Shown here: positions 35,631 through 44,755 of the stretch, piece by piece | Layout of the letters: each line of letters begins with the position of its first letter | Position numbering within the stretch: position 1 is the stretch's first letter | Assembly (NCBI GenBank): GCA_019638805.1 | Contig: JAHBTA010000004.1 | Location: 124,001 to 188,000, forward strand | Length of the DNA stretch: 64,000 bases | Source: Microbacteriaceae bacterium | GTDB taxonomy: Bacteria > Actinomycetota > Actinomycetes > Actinomycetales > Microbacteriaceae | Reading direction: 5' to 3' | Notes under the pieces: model-generated | What the model saw: the letters and a program-made list of their open reading frames with translations, nothing else | What the model was told of the DNA's origin: nothing | The model's database searches: none | Program-made: the position numbers and the translations under genes

Positions 35631-35974
35631 GACGGCTGCCCACGTTCACCGACGCGCGGGGGCGGCTCCTGGTCGCCGAGGACACCGACATCGGCTTCCC
35701 GGTGCGGCGGGTCTTCGCGGTGACCGGGGTTCCGGCCGGAGTCGCGCGCGGTGAGCACGTCGTGCCCTGTCGCCAGGCGATGGTCCTGGTCGCCGGCGGG
35801 GCCACGGTGTGGAGCGGACCGTCGTCGGACCGGTTGTCCGAGGTGTCCCTGACGCACCCGGGCGACACGGTCGACCTGCCCGCCGACAGCTGGGTGCGCT
35901 ACGCACTCGCCTCGCCGGATGCCGTGGTCCTCGTGTTCGCCGACGCCCCCTTCCAGCCGGGGGGCCGCGCATGA
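35627..35974 (+). CDS. FdtA/QdtA-like sugar ketoisomerase (cupin)
   Basis: 115 residues, the small single-domain cupin of WxcM-like/FdtA type that isomerises dTDP-4-keto-6-deoxyglucose to the 3-keto sugar. The pattern FTDARGRL, VRRVFAVTGVPAGVARGEH and the distant Gln 50 align with FdtA (RGxHAHxxxxQ). Of the two catalytic-region His residues, His 44 is kept but the second is Val 46, so activity or product may differ from classical FdtA. It sits directly after the DegT aminotransferase, the usual FdtA-FdtB pairing, and overlaps the next gene (ATGA). Confidence 0.72.
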   Translation: MRRLPTFTDARGRLLVAEDTDIGFPVRRVFAVTGVPAGVARGEHVVPCRQAMVLVAGGATVWSGPSSDRLSEVSLTHPGDTVDLPADSWVRYALASPDAVVLVFADAPFQPGGRA

Positions 35975-36891
35975 CCCGGATCAGCGTTCTGGTTCCGACC
36001 CATGATCACGCCTCGACCCTGGCGCTCGCGGTCGAGTCGGTGCTGCAGCAGTCGGTGCGCGACCTCGAGGTGCTCATCGTGGGCGACGGGATCACCGACG
36101 AGGTCCGGGCGGTCGCGCACGCGCTCGAGCGCACGGACGACCGCGTTCGCCTGCTCGACCTGCCCAAGGGCCCGCATCACGGCGAGGTGCACCGGCACAC
36201 CGCCGTCCAGGAGGCGCGGGGCGAGGTCATCGCCTACCTCTGCGACGACGACCTCTTCATGCCCGACCATCTCGCCGACCTGGTCGCACTGCTCGCGGAT
36301 CACGACCTGGCCCAGTGCATCAACGGGCACATCGATCCGGACGGGCGGGTCGGCCTCTACGTCGGGCGGCTCGACGATCCGTTCTACGTCCGCCGGCTGT
36401 GCACCCCCGAGAAGGAGTACAACTTCGTAGGCATCACGGGCACCGCGCACACGCGTGAGTCCTATGAGCGGCTGGCGACCCCGTGGGAGACCACGCCCGC
36501 GGGCGCCTATCCCGATCACCACCAGTGGCGGCGCATGCTGCTCGCCGGTGCGAACGGCATGACCTCGCACCGGATGACGGTGATCGGCCTCCCCACCAGC
36601 CAGGGAGGGCGCGTCGACTGGTCGCCGGAGGAGCGCGCGGCCGAGCTCGAGCGCTGGGCCGCGCTCACCCGTGCGCCGGACGGGCAGGAGCGGCTCGACC
36701 GCATGGTCGCCGCGGAGGCGCTCCGCCGGCTGACCCACGCGTGGCGGGACGCCCTCGACCTGCTCGAGCTCCGCGACGTCGACGCGCAGCGCCTCGCGGA
36801 GGCCGAACGGCGCCTCACGACGATCACCGCATCACGCTGGTGGCGGCTCGGGAAGCGCCTGCGCCCCGGGCTGGGCGGGCGCGAGGCATGA
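35971..36891 (+). CDS. Family 2 glycosyltransferase
   Basis: 306 residues with an N-terminal GT-A domain (about 1-210): ISVLVPTHDHASTLALAVES, LEVLIVGDGITDE and the metal-binding acidic motif CDDDLFMPDHLADLV. The C-terminal part ends in a basic, Trp-containing helix (SRWWRLGKRLRPG) that may touch the membrane. It probably transfers the modified sugar made by the upstream enzymes; donor and acceptor are unknown. Overlaps both neighbours by 4 nt. Confidence 0.85.
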   Translation: MTRISVLVPTHDHASTLALAVESVLQQSVRDLEVLIVGDGITDEVRAVAHALERTDDRVRLLDLPKGPHHGEVHRHTAVQEARGEVIAYLCDDDLFMPDHLADLVALLADHDLAQCINGHIDPDGRVGLYVGRLDDPFYVRRLCTPEKEYNFVGITGTAHTRESYERLATPWETTPAGAYPDHHQWRRMLLAGANGMTSHRMTVIGLPTSQGGRVDWSPEERAAELERWAALTRAPDGQERLDRMVAAEALRRLTHAWRDALDLLELRDVDAQRLAEAERRLTTITASRWWRLGKRLRPGLGGREA

Positions 36892-38024
36892 CCGCGCCGG
36901 TCCTGAAGCCGCTCACCGGCATCCGGTTCGTCGCCGCGATCTTCGTCTTCAACGCGCACGCCAACAACCTGCCAGGCGGGCCCGAGTTCCTCGACGGGGT
37001 CGCGCTGGCCGGCCACGACTGGATGACGATGTTCTTCATCCTGTCCGGCCTCGTCCTGACCTGGAACTACGACGAGGTGCTGGGTACGCGTCTGACCGGG
37101 GCAGGGTTGCGCACCTACTACGTCGCCCGCCTGGCCCGCATCTACCCCCTCTACCTCCTGGTGCTCGCGGTCGTCGCCGTCTCGGCCGTCGAAGTTCCCG
37201 CGCAGCTCGGGGAGCTGCTGCGCAACCCGACGCTCTGGACGCACGTGCTCGCTGTCCAGACCTGGAGCGGGGACCTGGCCGTGGCGTACGGGTTCAACGG
37301 GCCCGGCTGGTCGGTGGGTGTCGAACTGTTCCTCTACGCGCTCCTGCCGCTCCTGATCATCCCGTTCCGCGCGATCCGGTCGCGGCCCCGGGCGCTCATC
37401 GCGGTGGCGATCGCCTGCATCCTGCTGACCTTCGCCTTCGTGATCGCGGCCTACCTGCTGGGGACCGCCGACCTGCCTCGCGAGGACCCCGCCTCCGCGC
37501 ATCGCTGGCTCTACCGCACGCCGCTCACACGGCTGCCGGATTTCGTGCTCGGCATGAGTCTGGGATACCTCCTCCTGCACACCCGCGGTCGCGATCTCGT
37601 CCGCACCGGTCGTGTGCTCCAGGTCGTCGGGGGCGTCGCGGTGGCCGGTCTCATGGTGGCCCCGGGGCTGCCGTTCACGATCTGGTCGCTGGATGCCGCC
37701 AACACCGCCCCGTTCGCCGCGCTCATGCTCGGGCTGGTGTGGGCGCCGGACACCGCGTTCGCGCGCTTCCTCTCGAGCGGGCCCATGATGCTGCTCGGCG
37801 AGAGCGCCTACGCGTTCTACCTGTGGCACCAGACGATCGTGCACGTCGTCGCGGGCCCGGCCACGACCACGACGGCCTGGGTCATCACCTGGGTCGTCGC
37901 GTTCCTCATCACGACCCTGGTGGCCGTCGGGTCGCACCTGCTCGTGGAGCAGCCCGCGCGCGCGTTCCTGCGCCGCCGGCTGGCGGGTCAGGGTCCGCCC
38001 GCGACCGCGGTGGCACGCCCGTGA
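36888..38024 (+). CDS. Membrane acyltransferase, acyltransferase-3 family
   Basis: 378 residues with about ten membrane segments. The opening LKPLTGIRFVAAIFVFNAHA carries the conserved Arg and His of the family, followed by FFILSGLVLTWNY and PGWSVGVELFLYALLPL. Such proteins O-acylate cell-surface sugars using a cytosolic acyl donor. It starts at ATG 36888, overlapping the glycosyltransferase stop. Confidence 0.88.
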   Translation: MTAPVLKPLTGIRFVAAIFVFNAHANNLPGGPEFLDGVALAGHDWMTMFFILSGLVLTWNYDEVLGTRLTGAGLRTYYVARLARIYPLYLLVLAVVAVSAVEVPAQLGELLRNPTLWTHVLAVQTWSGDLAVAYGFNGPGWSVGVELFLYALLPLLIIPFRAIRSRPRALIAVAIACILLTFAFVIAAYLLGTADLPREDPASAHRWLYRTPLTRLPDFVLGMSLGYLLLHTRGRDLVRTGRVLQVVGGVAVAGLMVAPGLPFTIWSLDAANTAPFAALMLGLVWAPDTAFARFLSSGPMMLLGESAYAFYLWHQTIVHVVAGPATTTTAWVITWVVAFLITTLVAVGSHLLVEQPARAFLRRRLAGQGPPATAVARP

Positions 38025-40051
38025 GCCCCGCCGCCCCTCCCGCCGAAGCGCGCAGCACGGGCGAGACGCGCCCCGAGATCCTCGTCCTGCGCGGCATCGC
38101 GATCCTGGCCATCCTCGTCCACCACCTGTGGCAGGGAAGGCTTCCGGGCGGGTTCGCGGCCCTGGATGTGTTCTTCGTGATCTCCGGGTATCTCGTCACC
38201 CGCATCCTGTTCGGGATGCGGGAGCGCGGCGGCATCGACATCTGGGCCTATCTGGCGCGACGCGCCCGCCGGATCCTGCCGAGCGCGATCACGGTCCTCC
38301 TGGCCTGCCTGGTGGGCATGTTCGCCTTCGTCTCGATCACCGACTGGGGTCGGACGGCAGGCGAGCTGCTGGCCTCCGCGGTCTTCATGGAGAACTGGGC
38401 GCTCATCGCGGCCGACCTGGCCTACGCCGCGCCGGACAGCGCGACTGCGCTGCAGCACTACTGGACGCTCGCGGTCGAGGCCCAGTTCTACGTCGCCTGG
38501 GCGCTCCTCATGATGGTGCTGCTGGGCCGCGGGGCCGCGTTCGGTGCGCACCGGCGGCGGGCGGGCGCCATCGGCATCGCGGTCGTACTCGCGATCTCCC
38601 TGGCGGTCTCGGTCGTCTGGTGCGCCCTGGCCCCGGTCTCCGGCTACCTCTCCACGGCGACGCGGATCTGGGAGCTCGCGGCCGGCGGGCTCCTCGCGGT
38701 GCTGGTGCGCCGCATCCCGCCGCTGCGCGTCGGCGCTCCGCTCGCGATCGCCGGGTGGGCGCTCATCGCGGGCTCCCTGGTGCTGCTGAACACCTCGATG
38801 GCCTGGCCCGGCTTCCTCGCGGTGATCCCGGTCGCCGGCGCGGTGCTCGTCATCGCGGCGGGGGTGCCGCACGACGCGCCCCGGCTGCGCCGGCTCACCG
38901 ACAACCGGTTCACGCGCGACCTGGCCGACAGCTCCTACGCGATCTACCTGTGGCACTGGCCCATCCTGGTGTTCGCCGACCGCGCGCTCGGGCATCCGCC
39001 CGGAACCCCCGAGAAGATCGGCATCGTGGTCGCGTCCCTCGCGCTCGGCTGGGCGACGACCGTGCTCGTGGAGCGGCCGATCCGGTTCGGGCCGCTCGCG
39101 CGCGCCCGCCCCCTGGCCACGCTCACCGTCGCAGCGCTGGCGATCTCGGCGGTCGTCGTGCCCGCGCTGGCGGTGCGGCATGTCATGCAGCGCACGACCG
39201 AGCTCTACACGGCGGTCGCGCAGGCGCCCGCCGCCGATCTGTGCGCCGGCGCCGAGGCGCGGATGCCGGGGGCGGACTGCGTGGACGGTCCGTACCCGGG
39301 GCTCTCGCCCGATCCGCTGGGCGAATGGGAGGAGGTGTCGGTGCTGCACGCCATGGGCTGCGCGACCGACAACATTCTGCCCGACGTGCACCCCTGCGAC
39401 TTCGGCGACCCGGACGGCGATGTGCACGTGGCCCTGGTCGGGGACTCCCACGCCATGAAGCTGTGGGCAGCCCTGAAGGCGATCGCCGAGAGCCAGGGGT
39501 GGCGGCTCACCACCTTCCTCAAGGCGCAGTGCGAGTTCACGCTGCCCGAGGTGGAGGGCACCTCCGGCTGTCCGGAGTGGCGCGCCGAGGTGGCCGAACG
39601 GCTGCGCGACGACGGCCCGTGGGACCTCGTCGTCACAACCGGCGCCGCCCACGCGACCGGGGGCGAGGGTGCGGCGGAGGGCTACCGCGCGGTGTGGCAG
39701 CCACTCATCGACGCCGGGGCGCGCCTCATCGTCGTGCACGACAACCCCTACCTGGAGGGCGATGTCCGGGCGTGCATCGCCGACCACCTCGACGACCCCT
39801 CCGCCTGCGACAACCCGCGCAGCGCGTCCTTCCTCCCCGACACCATGGCCGACGCCGCGCGGGACCTCCCGGGCGCCCACGTGGTCGATCTCACCGAGCT
39901 GTTCTGCGACGCCACCACGTGCTTCGCGGTCGTCGGGGGCGTCATCACGCACCGCGACTTCACGCACATCACGGACGAGTTCTCGCGCTCGTACGCGCCC
40001 TACCTCGCCGCGAAGCTCGCGGCCATCGCGCCGGAGCTCTTCTCCGGCTAG
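38021..40051 (+). CDS. OafA-type acyltransferase with C-terminal SGNH domain
   Basis: 676 residues. Residues about 15-370 form the acyltransferase-3 membrane domain (EILVLRGIAILAILVHHLW, then ALDVFFVISGYLVTRILF and HYWTLAVEAQFY). After a linker, the C-terminal 230 residues form an extracytoplasmic SGNH/GDSL domain with VALVGDSHAMKLW (nucleophile Ser) and a catalytic DFTHIT near the end. The layout matches OafA/OatA enzymes, in which the SGNH domain places the acyl group on the polymer. GTG 38021 overlaps the upstream stop. Last gene of the operon; it converges on glpD with a shared CTAG. Confidence 0.9.
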   Translation: MSPAAPPAEARSTGETRPEILVLRGIAILAILVHHLWQGRLPGGFAALDVFFVISGYLVTRILFGMRERGGIDIWAYLARRARRILPSAITVLLACLVGMFAFVSITDWGRTAGELLASAVFMENWALIAADLAYAAPDSATALQHYWTLAVEAQFYVAWALLMMVLLGRGAAFGAHRRRAGAIGIAVVLAISLAVSVVWCALAPVSGYLSTATRIWELAAGGLLAVLVRRIPPLRVGAPLAIAGWALIAGSLVLLNTSMAWPGFLAVIPVAGAVLVIAAGVPHDAPRLRRLTDNRFTRDLADSSYAIYLWHWPILVFADRALGHPPGTPEKIGIVVASLALGWATTVLVERPIRFGPLARARPLATLTVAALAISAVVVPALAVRHVMQRTTELYTAVAQAPAADLCAGAEARMPGADCVDGPYPGLSPDPLGEWEEVSVLHAMGCATDNILPDVHPCDFGDPDGDVHVALVGDSHAMKLWAALKAIAESQGWRLTTFLKAQCEFTLPEVEGTSGCPEWRAEVAERLRDDGPWDLVVTTGAAHATGGEGAAEGYRAVWQPLIDAGARLIVVHDNPYLEGDVRACIADHLDDPSACDNPRSASFLPDTMADAARDLPGAHVVDLTELFCDATTCFAVVGGVITHRDFTHITDEFSRSYAPYLAAKLAAIAPELFSG

Positions 40052-41775
40052 TGCAGGGTCTCCACGTCGGGGACGCGCAGCCGCACCGCGTCGGCCGAGG
40101 CGTCATCCGGCTGGTCCTGGGAGGCGCGCTCCGCCTCGACGCGACCCAGGTAGTTGGCCACCTCGTCGTCGATGCGCGCGGTGTCCCAGCCGAGCGCCTC
40201 GCCCATGAGCCGGGCAGCGACCGGGGCGGCGCTCACGCCGCGGTCCCACGCCTCGATCGAGATGCGCGTGCGGCGGGCGAGCACGTCCTCCAGGTGCACG
40301 GCGCCCTCGTGCGTGGCCGCGTACACCACCTCGGCTCCGATGTAGTCGTCGGCGCCGGGCAGCGGATCGAGCAGCTCGGGCCGCTGGCGGATGAGGTCCA
40401 GCAGCTCGTCGGTCAGGACCCCGTAGCGGTTCAGCAGGTGCTCGACGCGCACCCGGTGCACACCGAACGCCCGCGCGATGCGGGCCCGCTTGTTCCAGGC
40501 GGCCTGGTACCCCTCCGCGCCGAGCAGGCCGATGTTCTCGGTGACGCTCGCGCTGACCTTGCCGTCCAGGGCGGCCACCGCCTCGTCGATGGCGTCCTTG
40601 GCCATGATCCGGTACGTCGTGAACTTGCCGCCCGCCACGACCACGAGGCCCGGCACCGAGTGCGCGACGATGTGCTCGCGGCTGAGCTTGCTGGTCTCCT
40701 CGCTCTCCCCCGCCAGGAGCGGCCGGAGCCCCGCGTAGACGCCCTCGACGTCGTCGCGCGTGAGCGGCACGGTCAGGACCTCGTTGACCCGCTCGAGCAG
40801 GTAGTCGATGTCCGCGGCCGTCGCCGCCGGGTGCGCCTTGTCGAGGTGCCAGTCGGTGTCGGTCGTCCCGATGAGCCAGTGCCTGCCCCACGGGATGACG
40901 AACAGAACGCTCTTCTCGGTGCGCAGCAGAAGCCCGAGCTTCGACTGGAACCGGTCGCGCGGGACCACCAGGTGGATGCCCTTCGAGGCGCGGACCTTGA
41001 ACTGCCCGCGCTCGCCCACCATCGCCTGGGTCTCGTCGGTCCACACGCCCGTCGCGTTGACCACCTGCTTTGCGTGGATCTCGAAGTGCTCGCCCGTCTC
41101 GATGTCGTGCGCCTGCACGCCGACCACGCGTTGCCCGACCTTGACGAAGCCCTCGACCCGCACGCGGCTGGCCACGTGGGCGCCGTAGAAGCTCGCCGTG
41201 CGGGCCAGCGTCGCGACGTAGCGCGCGTCATCGACCTGCGCGTCCCAGTAGGTGAGGCCACCGGTGAACGCGTCCGGGTGCAGGCTCGGCGCCGCGCGCA
41301 GCAGCTGCCGCCGCGTGAGGTGCCGGTGGTGCGGCACCCCCGGCGCGCGCAGGCCCGTGTAGCTGAACAGGTCGTAGAGCGTCATGCCCGCGCCGATGTA
41401 GAACCGCTCGACGATGGGCACCGTGAGCGGGTACAGGAACCGAATGGGCTTGACCAGATGCGGGGCGATGCGCTGCAGCAGGAGTCCGCGCTCGATGAGC
41501 GCCTCCCGCACGAGCCGGAAGTCGAGCTGCTCCAGGTACCGGATGCCGCCATGGATCAGCTTGGAGCTGCGGCTGCTGGTACCCGACCCCCAATCCCGGG
41601 CCTCGAGCATCCCGACCCGGAGGCCGCGGGTGACCGCGTCGAGCGCCGCGCCGGTGCCCACGATGCCGCCCCCGATGACGAGGACGTCGAGCTCGCGCTC
41701 GCGCATGCTGCGGAGGGCGGCCTCGCGCTCGGCGGGGCCCAGCCGGTTGGAGCGGGTGACGGGCGTGCTGGCCAT
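40048..41775 (-). CDS. glpD: Glycerol-3-phosphate dehydrogenase, FAD-dependent
   Basis: 575 residues; oxidises sn-glycerol-3-phosphate to dihydroxyacetone phosphate and feeds electrons to the quinone pool. FAD site VLVIGGGIVGTGAALDA, the GTSSRSSKLIHGGIRYLEQ block, substrate region GKFTTYRIMAKDAID and the C-terminal DAO_C domain are present. A -10-like TAGGCT (41787-41782) ends 6 nt before the ATG. It may use product of the GDPD at 24.6 kb. Confidence 0.95.
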   Translation of the reverse strand: MASTPVTRSNRLGPAEREAALRSMRERELDVLVIGGGIVGTGAALDAVTRGLRVGMLEARDWGSGTSSRSSKLIHGGIRYLEQLDFRLVREALIERGLLLQRIAPHLVKPIRFLYPLTVPIVERFYIGAGMTLYDLFSYTGLRAPGVPHHRHLTRRQLLRAAPSLHPDAFTGGLTYWDAQVDDARYVATLARTASFYGAHVASRVRVEGFVKVGQRVVGVQAHDIETGEHFEIHAKQVVNATGVWTDETQAMVGERGQFKVRASKGIHLVVPRDRFQSKLGLLLRTEKSVLFVIPWGRHWLIGTTDTDWHLDKAHPAATAADIDYLLERVNEVLTVPLTRDDVEGVYAGLRPLLAGESEETSKLSREHIVAHSVPGLVVVAGGKFTTYRIMAKDAIDEAVAALDGKVSASVTENIGLLGAEGYQAAWNKRARIARAFGVHRVRVEHLLNRYGVLTDELLDLIRQRPELLDPLPGADDYIGAEVVYAATHEGAVHLEDVLARRTRISIEAWDRGVSAAPVAARLMGEALGWDTARIDDEVANYLGRVEAERASQDQPDDASADAVRLRVPDVETLH

Positions 41776-41813
41776 GCGTCCAGCCTAGGACGGGCCGCCC
41801 CGCCCCGTCGGGC

Positions 41814-42935
41814 TCACACCTGGCGGTACGGCGCGACGACCACCTCGACGCGCTGGAACTCCTTGAGGTCGGAGTAGCCCGTCGTCGCCATCGAGCGGCG
41901 CAGGGCCCCGATGAGGTTGACCCGGCCGTCCGCCGACTCGGCCGGCCCGAACAGCAGCCGCTCGAGCGGCGCCAGGGTTCCGACCCGCACGCGCGTGCCG
42001 CGCGGCAGCTCGGGGTGGTGCGCCTCGGCGCCCCAGTGCCAGCCGCCGCCCGGCGCCTCCTCGGCGCGCGCCAGGGTGGAACCCAGCATGACCGCGTCGG
42101 CGCCGACCGAGACCGCCTTCACGATGTCCCCGCTCGTGCCCAGCCCTCCGTCGGCGATCACGTGCACGTAGCGGCCGCCGGACTCGTCGAGATAGTCGCG
42201 GCGTGCACCGGCGACGTCGGCCACCGCGGTCGCCATGGGCGCGTGGATGCCGAGCGTGCTGCGCGTCGTGGACGCGGCGCCGCCGCCGAAGCCGACGAGC
42301 ACGCCCGCCGCGCCCGTGCGCATGAGGTGCAGGGCGGCGGTATAGGTCGAGGCGCCGCCGACGATGACCGGGACGTCGAGCTCGTAGATGAACTTCTTCA
42401 GGTTGAGCGGCTCGACCCCCTTGGAGACGTGCTCGGCGCTGACTGTGGTGCCGCGGATCACGAACAGGTCGACCCCCGCATCCACGACGGTCTTGTAGTG
42501 CTCCTGCGTGCGCTGGGGGCTGAGCGCGCCCGCGACCGGGACGCCGCTCGCGCGGATCTCGGCGAGCCGCTGGGTGATGAGCTCGGGCTTGACCGGCTCG
42601 GCGTAGATCTCCTGCATGCGCCGCGTGGCGTCCTGGTCCGAGAGCTCGCGCAGCTCGACGAGCACGCGGCCGGGGTCGTCATAGCGCGTCCACACGCCCT
42701 CCAGGTCGAGCACCCCGAGGCCCCCGAGCCGCCCGATGGCGATCGCGGTGTCCGGGCTCATGACCGAGTCCATGGGCGCCGCGAGAACCGGGATCTCGAA
42801 CGTGAAGGCGTCGATGGTCCAGCTCACGCTCACGTCCTGCGGGTCGCGCGTGCGCCTGCTCGGCACGACCGCGATGTCGTCGAACGCGTACGCGCGGCGA
42901 GCGCGCTTGGCGCGGCCGATCTCGATGTCGCTCAC
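41814..42935 (-). CDS. guaB3: GuaB3 family IMP dehydrogenase-like protein
   Basis: 373 residues with an IMPDH/GMPR-type TIM barrel but no CBS domains. FDDIAVVPSRRTRDPQDV, VLAAPMDSVMSP, GFGGGAASTTRSTLG and VHVIADGGLGTSGDI are typical of actinobacterial GuaB3. The loop that carries the catalytic Cys in IMPDH (GSICTTR in guaB of this window) reads GGAASTTR here, so it is unlikely to act as a normal IMP dehydrogenase. The GTG start (42933-42935) lies 6 nt after a -10-like TAGGCT whose TAG is also the ABC-F stop codon. Confidence 0.9.
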   Translation of the reverse strand: MSDIEIGRAKRARRAYAFDDIAVVPSRRTRDPQDVSVSWTIDAFTFEIPVLAAPMDSVMSPDTAIAIGRLGGLGVLDLEGVWTRYDDPGRVLVELRELSDQDATRRMQEIYAEPVKPELITQRLAEIRASGVPVAGALSPQRTQEHYKTVVDAGVDLFVIRGTTVSAEHVSKGVEPLNLKKFIYELDVPVIVGGASTYTAALHLMRTGAAGVLVGFGGGAASTTRSTLGIHAPMATAVADVAGARRDYLDESGGRYVHVIADGGLGTSGDIVKAVSVGADAVMLGSTLARAEEAPGGGWHWGAEAHHPELPRGTRVRVGTLAPLERLLFGPAESADGRVNLIGALRRSMATTGYSDLKEFQRVEVVVAPYRQV

Positions 42936-42944
42936 CGGCTCAGC

Positions 42945-44633
42945 CTACCGAGCGCGCGCCACGCGACCCTCGTCCCAGACGGGCTCGTCGGATTCGTACA
43001 CCCGGCCGTCCTGGCCGAACACCAGGAACCGGTCGAAGCTGCGCGCGAACCACCTGTCGTGGGTCACGGCGAGCACCGTGCCCTCGAAGCGCTCCAAGGC
43101 ATCCTGCAGGGCCTCGGCCGACACCAGGTCGAGGTTGTCGGTCGGCTCGTCGAGCAGCAGCATCGTGACCCCGCTGAGCTCGAGCAGCAGGATCTGGAAC
43201 CGGGCCTGCTGCCCACCGCTCAGCGACTCGAACACCTGGTCGGCCTGGTCGACGAGGCCGTAGCGGTGGAGGGCGCGGCTGGCCTCTTCGCGCCCCCGAC
43301 CGTCGCGCTCGTCGTCGCCGCGCGCCAGGATCTCGAGCAGCGTGCGGCCGAGCAGCTCGGGGTGCTCGTGGGCCTGGGCGAACCAGCCGGGAACGACCCG
43401 GGCGCCGAGCTTCGCGGTGCCGGTGTGCGCGACCGGTTCGAGGGTCTGGCCGACCGTGGTGACGTGCCCCTCGCGCCGGTCGGGGTCGGTGCCGCCGAGG
43501 GCGAGCAGCCGCAGGAAGTGCGACTTGCCCGAACCGTTGCTGCCCAGCACGCCGACGCGCTCGCCGAACCAGACCTCGAGGTCGAACGGCTGCATGAGGC
43601 CGGTCAGCTCGAGAGCTTGGCAGACGAGTGCGCGGCGACCCGTGCGTGCGCCTTTCAGGCGCAGCGCCAGGTTCTGCTCGAGCGGGCGCACCTGCGGCGG
43701 ACCCGCCTCCTCGAACTTGCGCAGCCGGGTCTGCGCGGCGCGGTACCGGCTCGCGAAGCCGTCGTTCGCCGTCGCCTTGACCTTCAGGGTCGCCACCAGC
43801 TGCTTCAGCTTCGCGTGCTGTTCGTCCCAGCGGCGCTTCAGCTCGTCGAGCCGGCTCATGCGGTCGTCGCGGGCCGCGTGATAGGTGGCGAAGCCGCCGC
43901 CGTGCGTCCAGGTCGTGTTGCCCGCGGCGCCGAGCTCGAGGGTGATGATGCGGTCGGCCGCCTGCGCGAGCAGCTCGCGGTCGTGGCTGACCAGCAGCAC
44001 GGTCTTCTGGGTGGTGCGCAGGGCCTCCTCCAGCCAGCGCTTGCCGGGCACGTCGAGGTAGTTGTCGGGCTCGTCGAGCAGCAGCACCTGGTCGGGCCCG
44101 CGCAGCAGCGCCTCGAGCGCGAGCCGCTTCTGCTCGCCGCCGCTCAGCGTCGTCACCTCGCGGTACTTCGCGCGTTCGAAGGGGATGCCGAGGGCCGCCA
44201 TCGTGCACTGGTCCCAGACGGTCTCCTGGTCGTACCCGCCCGCATCGGAGTAGTCGGCGAGCGCCGTCGCATACGCCATCTGGTTGTCGGTGGTGTCGGC
44301 CTCGATCAGCGCGTTCTCGGATGCGTCGAGCCTGCGGGCGGCATCGCGCACGGCGGGAGGGGCCACCGAGACGAGCAGATCGCGCACCGTGGACTCGTCG
44401 CGCAGGTGCCCGATGAACTGGTCCATGACACCCAGGCCGCCGTCGATGCTGACGACCCCGGCATCCGCCTTCTGCTCGCCGCGGATGATGCGCAACAGCG
44501 TCGACTTGCCGGCCCCGTTCGCGCCGATGAGCGCGCTCGTGGTGCCCCCGCCGACGCGGAAGCTCACCTCGTCGAGCAGCGGGCGGCCGTCGGGCAGGGT
44601 GAGCGAGACGGCGCTCACGTCGATGTAGCCCAT
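42945..44633 (-). CDS. ABC-F family ATP-binding protein
   Basis: 562 residues: two ATPase domains in one chain and no membrane segments, the ABC-F layout. Domain 1 has IGANGAGKSTLL, TLSGGEQKRLAL and LLLDEPDNYLD; domain 2 has LGSNGSGKSHFLRLL, LSGGQQARFQIL and LLLDEPTDNLD. The linker between them (about 245-325) is charged and helical. ABC-F proteins act on ribosomes, as translation factors or as antibiotic protection proteins; which applies here is not clear. ATG 44631-44633 is chosen because GGAGGAGAG lies immediately upstream; a -10-like TAGCCT farther upstream implies a normal leader. Confidence 0.88.
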   Translation of the reverse strand: MGYIDVSAVSLTLPDGRPLLDEVSFRVGGGTTSALIGANGAGKSTLLRIIRGEQKADAGVVSIDGGLGVMDQFIGHLRDESTVRDLLVSVAPPAVRDAARRLDASENALIEADTTDNQMAYATALADYSDAGGYDQETVWDQCTMAALGIPFERAKYREVTTLSGGEQKRLALEALLRGPDQVLLLDEPDNYLDVPGKRWLEEALRTTQKTVLLVSHDRELLAQAADRIITLELGAAGNTTWTHGGGFATYHAARDDRMSRLDELKRRWDEQHAKLKQLVATLKVKATANDGFASRYRAAQTRLRKFEEAGPPQVRPLEQNLALRLKGARTGRRALVCQALELTGLMQPFDLEVWFGERVGVLGSNGSGKSHFLRLLALGGTDPDRREGHVTTVGQTLEPVAHTGTAKLGARVVPGWFAQAHEHPELLGRTLLEILARGDDERDGRGREEASRALHRYGLVDQADQVFESLSGGQQARFQILLLELSGVTMLLLDEPTDNLDLVSAEALQDALERFEGTVLAVTHDRWFARSFDRFLVFGQDGRVYESDEPVWDEGRVARAR

Positions 44634-44755
44634 CTCTCCTCCTGCCATGCGGGCAAAGCCGACCAGGCTACCGGATGAGCCGGCGCAGCGGCACGACCGC
44701 ACTCGTGCCGCGGAGCGGACGCGCCGCCGAGGCGGCGGCGCGCGAAGATAGAGCT

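Noticed and set aside
42610-42622. ATCTCCTGCAT-like match to the repeat end motif inside guaB3
   Set aside because: It encodes conserved residues of guaB3 (MQEIY), has no inverted partner within 150 bp and lacks the GACC part, so it is a chance match.
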